In this document: positions 35,990-46,766 of the stretch, in pieces
Position numbering within the stretch: position 1 is the stretch's first letter
Layout: each line of letters opens with the position of its first letter
Source of the DNA: Siderastrea radians
Taxonomy: Eukaryota > Cnidaria > Anthozoa > Scleractinia > Rhizangiidae
DNA length: 64,000 nucleotides
Assembly: GCA_964017195.1 (NCBI GenBank)
Contig: OZ024892.1
Location: forward strand, 16,205,871 to 16,269,870
Reading direction: 5' to 3'
Translations under genes and position numbers: made by a program
The notes under the pieces: generated by a model
What the model saw: the letters and a program-made list of their open reading frames with translations, nothing else
Database searches by the model: none
What the model was told of the DNA's origin: nothing

Positions 35990-38010
35990 GCCACCTCGTT
36001 CAAACAAGTTGTATGCAACAGTGCTGAACGATGTTGAATCCATTTCATTGCGGCCTTTTACTAGTTTTGTGGAGTCGTAGATCACTTGCGCTAGTCATGT
36101 TACCTAGAGTCCCAGTTAGTGCATTATGGCAAAGGAGCATGCACTTAGTGTTTTGTTTATTGTATAAATATGTCTGGCTGAGGTCGTCCATGATGAAAAG
36201 AGAATTCTGTGTCAGGTTCGGAAATTGGAAGATAGGCCGCTTTATAAATTGATTTGACCGATTTGTTGAAAGAAATTCCACATAAGAGTGGCCGAGTGAA
36301 AACACTTACATAGGTTCGGTCCACAGGAACACAACCAATATTTCTCCAATAAAGTCCCCCCAATAGCTCAATAACATCTATAACTGAAGTTATACCGTAG
36401 GCTTTGTTCCAATTTTTCTATGGATTTTTTATTTTTGGTGAATCAAAGTTAATTTGGCTTACGAATCACTCCGTAATACAAACCTTTAGGTAAAGAGATA
36501 CCTCTGGAAAATTACAGCATTTTGCTTTCAGCAGAAGTCAGCTCTTATTAGTCTGTGTTGGTTATGTTGTTGTTGTGCCCTTATAATAGTACCTATATTT
36601 GTCAAAACCAGGGGACTATCATATTTTATACCTTATCTATTTCAGCATGAAACGTAAAATAGTTTCTTACTAGCTACGTTTTCCCTGGAAAAACGTCAGG
36701 AAAAAAGTCCTACTTATTATCCACACTAGTAATAATAAACTTTGTTTCTTAACACCGAGCGTTTCTTCTCACTTCGAATCGCAATATCCCTGCATCGCCT
36801 TAAATGATACACAATGGGAACAACAGACTCAGTTGCTATGGAAACAAGCAAATTATTCAACACGTGGGCAACACGCAAGGAACACCCTTGCCAAAATTCC
36901 TTGAACCTAAGCCTAACATCATAGATGTGACTTCCGCGCATGCCAGACGTTTCTACTTTTACAGCTACTATAACTGTTTCTCTAAATATTATTCCTATCT
37001 GCAACTAATGTGTCTATTCAAAATAACGTTGCTTGGAGAATTCTGAAGAGGAAATAATGCGGGAACGTTCTGTAATTTTGGCTCGTTTGGAACAGCTCAT
37101 CATGTGTTTTGATGTAATTTTTATGACGGCTCTACTCTTGTCTTTGTCAAGTCCGACATGTTTGGCGCAAACTGGTAAGCTGTAGAGAAATTTATAATTA
37201 TAACTATTATTGTTATTATTTTGACTTGTCTTATAAAGTAGTATGTACAGTCGCCTTGCTCCCACTATTTCGAGCCGATATAGCCCGTAGGAAATACTGA
37301 ACTACTTAAATTATCCGAAGGAAGCCGGTTTTGTTGGAGATATGGTGAGGAAGTTCGAGAAACCTGGTGTTATGTAGGGCCCTTTGCAATTGCACGTTAA
37401 GGTGCCTATAAACGTGAAAACCCAACTTACTTTCTCTCTGTTTTTGGTGATGTACAAATTCGCTAGCCTTGCTTATTGAAGGAGTGTTTTGAGTAAAGGG
37501 ATGTTTTCTGTAGAGTGAAGCCAAGGTATAGTTACTCCCTTAAGCTGTCGCAAAATACTAGAAATTTTTATTCCTTGCTTTTGCAAACGGAACGATATTT
37601 ATAGACATATAGTGATGTTGTGATGATATTCCTGAACACACGGTGTCAGAACTTAACCGGTAGAAATTCATTTGTGGATTAGTGGTTCAGTTTAGATATT
37701 TGCAACATTTTAGATTGTTGTGTACTTTACTCAAAAAGTGCTTAAGCTACTCGATCTATCCTCAGTCTTGAAATAATTGGATTTGAAACACGCCTTCCTA
37801 TTTCTTTGCATGCTACTTTTCTGCTCTTTTCAAAAACCAAGGTCAGAATATTAATTCTCTCTGTAAGATGGCGTACGTTTCTTTTTATTTCGTTATTGAG
37901 AATTTTGAGGTTTAACTACCTCAAAACAATTCAATATACCTTACGTCATATTGCAACACGGAATAAGATATGCTAATCACTTTTCAATGGTTAATTAATA
38001 AAATCGGCCG
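35990..38010 (+). repeat. Segmental duplication, copy 2
   Basis: This is the partner of 31310-33345, in direct orientation, 4.7 kb downstream. Divergence of roughly one base in ten by eye, plus indels, indicates an old event or independent insertions of one element. The L1 ORF1 fragment lies immediately before it. Confidence 0.85.
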
Positions 38011-38734
38011 TGGGAATCATGTCTTAAATGCTTTACAAAAACAGATCTCTATCAGTGTATGCTAATTGACTATACGTTCATGACATGAGCCAAATGTTAA
38101 AAAGTTAATATTTTCTGAAAAAATGTCTCAATTCCAGGGCAATTCAAAATATAAGCCTCTACGCCTTTATATTGCTTTCACGGAGTGGCATTTCATCTTC
38201 CTCAGTAGACAGCTACTGGAGACAAAAACATAATGGTATTGCCATTGTGGTTTTGAACTGAACTGTTGATAGGCAAAAACCGAGAGATGTGATATTCCAA
38301 ATTGATCCCGCAAAACTTTAAAATTGATCAACTTAAAATATCAGACATGGCTGAACACAGTTTAGTCCTGATGCAAAATCACACATCGACACAAAAGCGT
38401 CCATCACGCTCCGATTTTTTATCGTGCTTAAATCTGAAACGGGTTGTTGTTGCTGATCATATATTCCTCGGTCATTTACAACTCCGAACAACAACACACT
38501 TGTAATCCCTATAAAGTCGAGAGTGAAATATCTAGAATTCAATATACTACTTCAAAAGCCCTAACACTTACATATTGCTCCAAGATGGAGCGAAACTTGA
38601 AATGAAACTTGAAATGACCTAAAAATCTTGTTGTAAATTTGGAAAAAAAAACTGAAGCATGAAACAGACTCAAAAACAAGAGACGGCGAAAGCCAACAAT
38701 GCAACTCAATAAGAAGTCAAAAGGGAGCGTGGAT

Positions 38735-40320
38735 ATAGTGGACTTAAATTTCAACAAAATTGGAATGTATTGTTCCTGTTGAGCTGAACGTTACTGCTCG
38801 ATAAGCTATAGTTTTGGACATGTTACAAAACCTTGCAAATTTCAAGGGCGATAACTAAGGTATCGTGTTTTTTGTGGAAAGTTCCACAACCGTGCACAAT
38901 CTTTTGTTTAACGTTCACACACTATAGTTAAATAACTCACCGAAGACGTTTCTAAATTAGTGCCTTTATAACGTAACGCAATTGGCGGGGAACGGGTCTT
39001 GTGAAGACAAAAGAAAGGTATCGAAACACGGAACAAGAAATTCACAAAATAATTCCAAACACTAGAAGTCTCAGTTAACGACTTCCTTTTTACACTGAAA
39101 TCACAATGAAGGATATCTGCTTCAGAAGGATGTTATTATGTCATATAAATAGTAACTGGAATTTTCTTTGTCGATGATATTGTTGTTAATACGAAGCGGT
39201 GCATACAATACCCATTAGCCGGAGTGTAGCGAAACGCAGTTTGTTATATCAAAATACCTTTATAGACGAAATGAATGGTCTCCAGTGTTCATTCTTGCCT
39301 CGAGGCTTCTAGGAGACTCAGAGAAAGACAAACATTTTTCGAGCGGTGTGAAAGAGCTTTCTAGGAAAGGAAAAGGGCAAGATTAAGAACTGGATTTCAG
39401 GGCCCAATCTTCTTTAACGCAGCTTTGCCACTCGCGTGAGGACTCAATCAAGTGTTAAAGTCTTAGTTAAGGACCTTTTCAGCGAAAAACAAAACAATTA
39501 AATTATAAGCCAACCCACCTCTCGCTTTAAATCTCACCTACCACATTCTCAATTGAATTAGTTTTGTTTCATTGTTGCTTAGCCAAAGCTAATTCTAGAG
39601 TGCGGCACTGCGGGATCGCCGGAATTATGGCATGGCGTTTCACTATCGTGTCAAGCGGAGCCACAAGACTTAGCAGATGATACAGTTCCGATCAGCTATG
39701 TTTTTGAATTGGGACTTTTCCAGAATAGGGTGAATGGACCGCACCCTTGATAAAAGGCCTTACGGTATAAAGACGACCGCAAACCAGGGGAGGAAAAGGT
39801 TAGGCGATAAGTCGAGCGTGACCGAGGAAAACGGTGTGGCGCAGTGTACTGGGCTTGACTTTGTTTTGACAACTGAAGATCCGAGACAACGGAGACTTCC
39901 AGGGCAGGAGCACGTTTCTCGCAAGTCCCGAAAAGCCATTTCGAAAAATATGATCCACACATTCTACAAAGCTGTTATATTAATATATCTGTAAGATAAG
40001 AAATATTTAACTCCTAGCAAACTTCTTTGTTTGCAAGACAAAGGGTGAGTTATCGTGCCCGAAATCGGCCCAAAAGGATTCGGGGCTTTCGATAAACACA
40101 CGCCAGCTGACGAATCAAGTGGAAAACTAGTGAACGTTGTGTGAAAATTGTGCAAGTTTCTTTTGAGACTGAAGACGAACCTCAGACGAATCAGCGGTAA
40201 AAAAGAGGCTGGACAGTCCAACTCGGCTGACAGATGCCAATCAAATGAATATGAACCTCCAAAGCGTACCGATCTCTTCGGGAGCTCCGCGCTCGACTTC
40301 GTTTGCTCAATGGCCAATAA
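38735..40320 (+). repeat. Direct duplication, copy 1 (partner 41490-42790)
   Basis: Two blocks are shared with the partner. At 38750-38970: AACAAAATTGGAA.GTATTGT, CCTTGCAAATTTCAA.GGCGAT. At 39690-40300: GACTTTTCCAGAA, TTGATAAAAGGCC, GATAA.TCGAGCGTG, CTCTTCGGGAGCTCCGC. The middle differs. No conserved frame supports a gene. Confidence 0.8.
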
Positions 40321-41031
40321 TTATCCTTTAAATCGTTTTGGGCATAAAATAGTCAAATTATGTATGATTCGTAGGTTATTGCGGGGCCCATATCAATCTC
40401 AACCAACACAGGCGAGAGTAATATGCTCACATGTACGTGTTCATTCCTACGACTACAACTGAATTTTGTCCACAGTTCTGTCCCGTTCTTGACTTGAAAA
40501 TATCAGTGTTTTCCAGGATACATATAGAAAAATTATGGAAAGAGAAGTTACAGAGTATTTGGGGAATGTGTAAGTCATATTTGCGGAGACGTTCTCGAGT
40601 TTCTTCCATTTCAGTGGGCTGTGATGGAAGCGTGTTTTTTTGGTTACTTTGGTAGTTTCAAGCGAGAGCTTCAATTTCAGGATAGTGCAGTAGACGTGTA
40701 TGAATGAATAAAAGACTTTTGTATTGAAGCGGTAAAGTTGTCTCCATGTCAGGAACTCGGATCAGATTAAGATAAGCATTGTTCCATTTAGTTTATTTTA
40801 AAATTAGAATACTTGGCTTGTTAAATGAAAACGTTTTTCCTCGCAAATTAGTTTTGCCTCAGTCTCAAAATTTGTTCCGGAATCATAAAAGCGTATTGAC
40901 ACCAAAAAACTGACAATTTTATGCAAGTCTGTAAGTTCAGTGGCCTAACATAACGAAATACCGTCAATTTTATCGTGTTTACGAAACAAGGGGCTTTGGT
41001 ACAAAAGAGAAGTCTCGACCAACTCTACGGT

Positions 41032-41388
41032 GAGGCTCCGCCCGAAAGGGGTACCTTTTTCAGGCTTCAGGTACATAAAAGGGTAGGGATTTCACGAGCT
41101 GAAGTATATGAAAGGGTAGGGAAATTTGTCATTTAGGTATTTTAAAGGGCCTTTAATTAGAATGTTTCGATTAGACGCACTTTATGGCTGTATCATTGTA
41201 ATTTATTAAACGCTACATGAAAACGACAAGAAGACTTCCTTCCAAGGGTTTAGAAAAGGGATTCAGTGTTCTTAAGTAGGTATGTGAAAGGGGTACCATT
41301 TTTCAATAGAAGGTATACGAAAGGGGTAGATTTTCTCTCAAAAATGGTATATAAAAGGGTAAGGGGTTGGAACTCGGGGCGGAGCCTC
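41032..41388. mobile_element. Small foldback (MITE-like) element
   Basis: GAGGCTCCGCCC at 41032-41043 is reverse-complemented at 41377-41388. Between them GAAAGGGGTA or AAAAGGGTA recurs at least six times. No coding content is present. Confidence 0.6.
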
Positions 41389-41489
41389 CCCGTATAAAAC
41401 TTTGTTGAGTAACTCCCTGGGATTCGCATGCGCGGCTTTTGTCCCCATAGATGGGGAAAACAAACCATATATTTGCAGTATTTGGTAAT

Positions 41490-42790
41490 AGTAGACGTTT
41501 AAAATTTGAACAAAATTGGAACGTATTGTACATATTTGAAGCCGAATGTTACCAGTTCATCGGATATAGTTTGTTGAGGACATGTTACGGCACCTTGCAA
41601 ATTTCAAAGGCGATATAAACTAAGGTGCCTTCGTTTTACGTTCACCACACACCATAATTAAAAACTCACCAAAGACCTTTCTACATTAGCGCCTTTACCA
41701 TATGGCAGCAGTTGAGGAAAACAAATTGTGCAGACAGAAAAAAGCCATTTCCCAGTTGTCCTGGGCCTCGTTTTCAAAGCGAGGACTGTTGCACAACCTT
41801 TCATATGAAAATGAGTTCATTTTGCATGTAAATCGGAAGGCGTTGCGCAGAGATTACTTATTTGCCGGCCGGAACATGGGGCGACCAATAAACCGCTGCT
41901 TGCAGGGTAACCCCGAAGGTTGCTTATGTTCATCCTTCTTGGGCTAGTCTTCCTAAGCTCGGAGAAAGAGCACGGCTGGTTTACCTAAACATTAAAAATT
42001 GCTAGCCAAACGATGTAAAATCAACCTCGCAAAGGTATTTATTCAAGGTCATTTTCCTAAGATTGCATTTTTTCTAAAGCCATACTAGACAGACCTTCTA
42101 TGAATATATATCGTTCCAAAGACATTCAGACTCGTCGAATACTACATCTAGTCAAAATGAGTTTAGCGAATAATATAAAGTTCGCCGAAAAAAGGGGCCG
42201 CTGTATTGAAGTAAAGCGTAGCTTGATTCGATTCTGCGTATCACTTAGGTTACGTGCGTGTGGTGCCATTGCCTACTAAAAATACACACAGAATAATCAT
42301 GGCCAGTCTCATATATGAAATTTATCTTGAATTTCGTGTGTCGGCAAGAGTTATCAGATAATTTGGTTCGGCTATGTTTTTTTAATTGTGACTTTTCCAG
42401 AAAAGGATAAGTGGACCGCAGCCTTGATAAAAGGCCTAGCGGTACGGAGACGACCGTAAACCACGGTGGGAAAAGGATGGGCGATAAATCGAGCGTGTCC
42501 GAGGAAAACAGTGTGACACAGTGGACTGGAATGAACGTTATTTCGACAACTGAAAATCCGACTTTTCCGAGATAGCGGAGTCTTCCTGAGAAGCTGCAGA
42601 ATCGAATGAAAAACTAGTGAACGTTGTGCGATAATTGGCCAAGTTTCTTTCGAGACTGAAGACGCAGAGGTATAAAAGGGGCTGGACAGGCCAACTCGGC
42701 TGAGAGATGCCAATCAAATGAATGAACTTCCAAAGCGTACAGACCTCTTCGGGAGCTCCGCACTCGACTTCCTTTGCTCAAAATTATACT
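41490..42790 (+). repeat. Direct duplication, copy 2
   Basis: This is the partner of 38735-40320, offset about 2.7 kb and shorter. An 81-codon frame at 41702-41947 begins at a proper ATG (MAAVEENKLCRQKKAISQLS), but has no counterpart in copy 1 and no recognisable domain, so it is probably chance. Confidence 0.8.
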
Positions 42791-43935
42791 CAAAATGTTC
42801 TGGGTATAGAATAGTCAAATTACTTAGAATTCTTAGTTAATTTTAATTTGTAACTGGAAGTCGTCACAGTTTGTGGGAGGGGGGGGGGGTGAGGAATACA
42901 AGTTTTCAGCACTTGACAATAGAGTAAGTTAACATTTCCACATCCATAGCCGTGTTGAATTTTTGCTCAAAAGCATCCAAAAAGGTTTGGAAAATACCAA
43001 AAGGACGCCTCAAGGGAAGTTTAATTTCGTGTTTGTTGAAAGATAGCTAAATGCACAGGAAGAGTGGAAGGGTAACATTCTCCACAAACGACAGATCGAT
43101 TGGATCTCGAGTCTCCACACGTTTTACAAGCCTAAGCCGCATGTACAAAAAGTCTGCTAACCCTCAGACGTACAAAGAGGGGTGGGGGAAATACCACTCC
43201 CCATAAGGTTTTTCTTTAATTTTTTTCCAGAGTATTTTTTATCAGCATCTGCTTTTTTCGGGAGCTGTACGCATATCCCTTAGACACATTATGGCAAAGT
43301 GTGATGAAAATGTGTGAAGCCATTTCACCTTTTTTGATAAAAAAGAGCATAATGACGACAGTAAACAGCTAACTGTTTTCCGATATCACATTTTACAAGC
43401 ACAAAAAAAATTTGCTACCGCCTATTTTATCTATTTCTAAATGAGAGTAAACTGCAAGATTGCGGCATCTTGGCCGCAAATTTGAATGGCAAGAAGGGTC
43501 CCCAGGAACGCAACCACCCATAATATGTATGTCACCTTGTAGTGTACATCACAGGCTATCTACAAAGGCGAAATGTTTTCGAAATATTGTAACGCAACAA
43601 AAACCCAAGGGCGGCTCCATCAACCTCCTTCCCCCTTGAACCAAGGCGGGGGTATCAGTTTAAGGTGATCCAAGTCTGGCTCAAAAGACTGGGGTTTCCT
43701 TGTTTTTCAAACCAGAATTCAACCTAATGAAAAAATGTCTACACCGACCGGCAGACAGACCGGGGTGATTGACTTTAAAATTAATCTGGTCTACATAGTC
43801 AGGGTAACCCTGACTAGGCGGGGATAGTTTTTAAAGAAACTGTTGCTGCGTCGGTGGGGACGTAAAACACAAAAAATTTAGATGTACCAACTGAGTTGAT
43901 AAGGTAACTTGGTCACCGTAGAGAAATTGAAAGCT

Positions 43936-43963
43936 GACGTTTCGAGCATTAGCTCTTTGTCAG
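43936..43963 (-). ncRNA. Hammerhead-ribozyme-like motif of a retroelement
   Basis: Read 5' to 3' on the minus strand: CTGACAA, one extra A, GAGC, loop TAAT, GCTC, GAAAC, GTC, AGC. GAGC/GCTC forms a 4-bp stem II, and GAAAC followed at once by GTC leaves the minimal stem III that defines Penelope-type hammerheads. The core CTGANGA box has one substitution (G8 to A). The word TGCTCGAAACGTCAGCTTTC is one I recall as widespread in cnidarian repeats. Layout and the extra base match the + strand motif at 3535. Flanks allow no strong stem I, and no reverse-transcriptase frame is adjacent, so this is an orphan copy. Confidence 0.55.
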
Positions 43964-44537
43964 TTGAGAGATCCAAATTTTTGTAAACCTGGATATCCGC
44001 TCTTTCATTTGTAAAGTACGTGTAAAGACTAATTCCTACATTACATTCGTCGGTTATACTATTGTACTTGTGTCTTATTCACAATGTCGACCATTTCGTT
44101 TCGCCTTTCCGCAATGCACCTTGGCCAGGTAAAAGAAACTTCAATATCAGCCACTCATTTTACATTAAAAGATGCTTACCATTCAGCCAAGAGATTTTGT
44201 CCATAAATTCTTTTACTGATACTAATAAACCTTCGGAGATACTATTCGTACGTCATTCGGGACGGAAAGGTGAAATAGACCTGCACAATTTGTTCTTTTC
44301 TCTTGTTTCGAGTCTCCTGCCAAGGAAATATGAAAAAAATTGTAAATAGAAAGCCCCATCTTCTCCAACAAACAGGCCTCATTTCGAAGTCCTCATCTTT
44401 TTCAACGGTCATCTTAACGTATTTTTCCTACAAATGCTGACAAATTAAAGTGGCCACACTTAACTGATAAGAAGTGACAATTTTTATCAGTCATGACAAT
44501 GCTACTATTATTAATTGTTTCTCACTCTGCCACCCAG

Positions 44538-46766
44538 ATACGACAGCTTCAACTTCTCCATCCGTTTCAGTGTCGCCCCCAACTTCTGCATCAGTTTCGG
44601 TGGCACCATCAACTTCCGCATCATTTTTAGTGTCAGGTTCAACTTCTGCATCAGTTTCAGCGTCACCATTGACTTCTGCTTCAGTTTCGGTGTCCCTATC
44701 GACTTCTGCATTAGTTTCAGTGTCTCCATCGTCCTCTGTGTCAGTTTCAGTGTCAGCATCAACGTCTGCATCAGTTTCAGTGTCGCCATCAACGTCTGCA
44801 TCAGTTTTAGCGTCACCATCGACGTTTGCATCAGATTCAGTGTCACCATCAACGTCTGCATCAGTTTCAGGGTCATCACCAACCTCTGCATCAGTTTCAG
44901 TGTCACCATCAACTTCTGCACCCGTTTCGGTGTCAGCATCAACGTCTGCATCAGTTTCAGTGTCACCGTCGACGTCTGCATCAATTTCAGTGTCAGCATC
45001 AACTTCTGCATCCGTGTCAGTGTCAGCATCAACGTCTGCATTAGAATCAGTGTCACCATCGACTTCTGCATCGGTTTCAGCAACAGTATCAACTTCTGCA
45101 TCAGTTTCAGTGTCACCATCAACTTCTGCATCACTTTCAGCGTTAGCATCAACCTCTGCATCATTTTCAAAGTCTGCATCAACTTCTCTATCCGTTTCGC
45201 TGCCATCATCAATTTCTGCACCAGTGACAGTGTCAGCATCACCATCTGCATCAGATACGGTGTCACTATCAGCTTCTGTATCCGTTTCACTGTCCGCATC
45301 GTTTTCTGCATCCGTCTCGGTATCTGCATCAGTTTCAGTGTCACCATCGACGACTGCATCAGTTTCAGTATCAACTTCTGCACCCGATTCTCTTTCGGCA
45401 TCAACTTCTGCATCAGATTCGGTGTCACCATCCACTTCTGCGTCAGTTTCATTGTTCTTGTTACTTTCTGCATCAGTTTCGGTGTCACCATCAACGTCGG
45501 CATCAGTTTTGGTGTCATCATCAACTTTGGCATCAGCTTCAGTGTCAGCATCAACGTCTGCATCAGTTTCAGCGTCACAACCGACTTCTGCATCAATTTC
45601 AGTGTCAGCATCAACTTCTGCATCCGTTTCGGTGTCAGCATCAACGTCAGCATCAGTTTCGGTGTCACCATCAACGTCGGCATCAGTTTTGGTGTCATCA
45701 TCAACTTTGGCATCAGCTTCAGTGTCAGCATCAACGTCTGCATCAGTTTCAGCGTCACAACCGACTTCTGCATCAATTTCAGTGTCAGCATCAACTTCTC
45801 CATCCGTGTCAGTGTCAGCATCAACGCTTGCATCAATGTCAGTGTCCCCATCGAGTTCTTCATCAGTTCCAGCATCAGCATCAACTTCTGCATCAGTTTC
45901 AGTGTCAGCATCAACGTCTGCATCAGTGTCAGTGTCACCATCAACTTCTTCATCAGTTTCCGTGTCACAATCAACTCCTGTATCAGTAGATACTGTGTCA
46001 GTATTGACCTCTGCATCAGTTTCAGTGTCACCATCAACGTCTGCATCAGTTTCAGTGTCAGCATCAATGACTGCTTCAGTTTCAGTGTCAGCGTCAGTAG
46101 ATGCAGTATCACCATCAACCTCTGCATCAGTTTCAGTATCACCATCAACTTCTGCGTCAGATTCGGTGTCTGCATCAACTTCTGCACCTGATTATGTTTC
46201 AGTGTCAACTTCTGCATCAGATTTGGCGTCACCATCGACTCCTGCATCAGTTTCATTGTCCTCATCACTTTCTGCATCCGTTCTGGTGTCAGCATCAATG
46301 TCTGCATCAGTTTCAGTGTCAGCATCAACTTCTACCTCCATGTCAGTGTCAGCATCAACGTCTGCATCAGTGTCAGTGTCACCATCGACCTCTGCATCAA
46401 TTTCAGTGTCAGCATCAACTTCTGCATCCGTGTCAGCGTCAGCATCAACGTCAGCATCAACTTCTGCATCAGTTTTAAAGTCACCATCAACGTCTGCATT
46501 AGCGTCAGTGCCAGGATCAACTTCTGCATCACTGTCAGTGTCAGCATCAACTTCTCCATCAATTTCGGTGTCACCATCAACTTCTGCATCAATTTCAGTG
46601 TCACTATCAACTTCTGCATCAGATTCAGTGTCAACATCAACCTCTGCATCAGTTTCAGTGTCAGCATCACCTTCTGCATCAGTTTCAGTGTCACCGTCAG
46701 CCTCTGCACCTGATACACTATCACCCTCACCACCAGAGACTGTGCCACCAGTAACAGCCACTCCAG
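44538..46766 (+). CDS. Serine-rich repeat exon 1 of mucin/TSP1-type gene
   Basis: This 2229-nt exon runs from acceptor GCCACCCAG to donor CCAG/GTAGAT. It is entered and left in phase 1 and is open for all 743 codons. It encodes about 70 copies of a 10-residue unit, consensus [10 protein letters not shown], from a 30-bp DNA unit (AACTTCTGCATCAGTTTCAG plus TGTCACCATC). It starts [12 protein letters not shown] and ends [11 protein letters not shown]. The exon lacks cysteine and is about half Ser plus Thr, as in heavily O-glycosylated mucin-like stalks of secreted or surface proteins. The antisense frames are open too but lack splice support. Phase fits directly to the linker exon at 56845. No 5' exon of the same gene was found between 42.8 and 44.5 kb. 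Confidence 0.7.
45481..45798 (+). repeat. 180-bp higher-order duplication within the array
   Basis: Positions 45481-45618 and 45661-45798 are nearly identical, with the first 120 bases exact, while neighbouring 30-bp units differ at several bases each. Six units were duplicated together recently. Confidence 0.9.

Noticed and set aside
39734..40462. Overlapping frames on both strands in the 39.7-40.5 kb repeat
   Set aside because: Frames are not preserved in the duplicate at 42.4-42.8 kb and no domain is recognisable.
43797..43815. AGTCAGGGT/ACCCTGACT inverted repeat
   Set aside because: Nine-base arms with one spacer base are too short to mean much without copies elsewhere.
44491..46328. 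Very long antisense frames in the serine-rich array (Asp/Glu-rich and Met/Leu-rich)
   Set aside because: They are shadows of a stop-free 30-bp unit. Sense-strand splice sites, phase and the link to TSP1 favour the serine-rich frame. Kept only as a finding.
44548..46740. CRISPR-like array of 30-bp repeats
   Set aside because: Units are contiguous without unique spacers, lie in an open reading frame, and the genome is eukaryotic.
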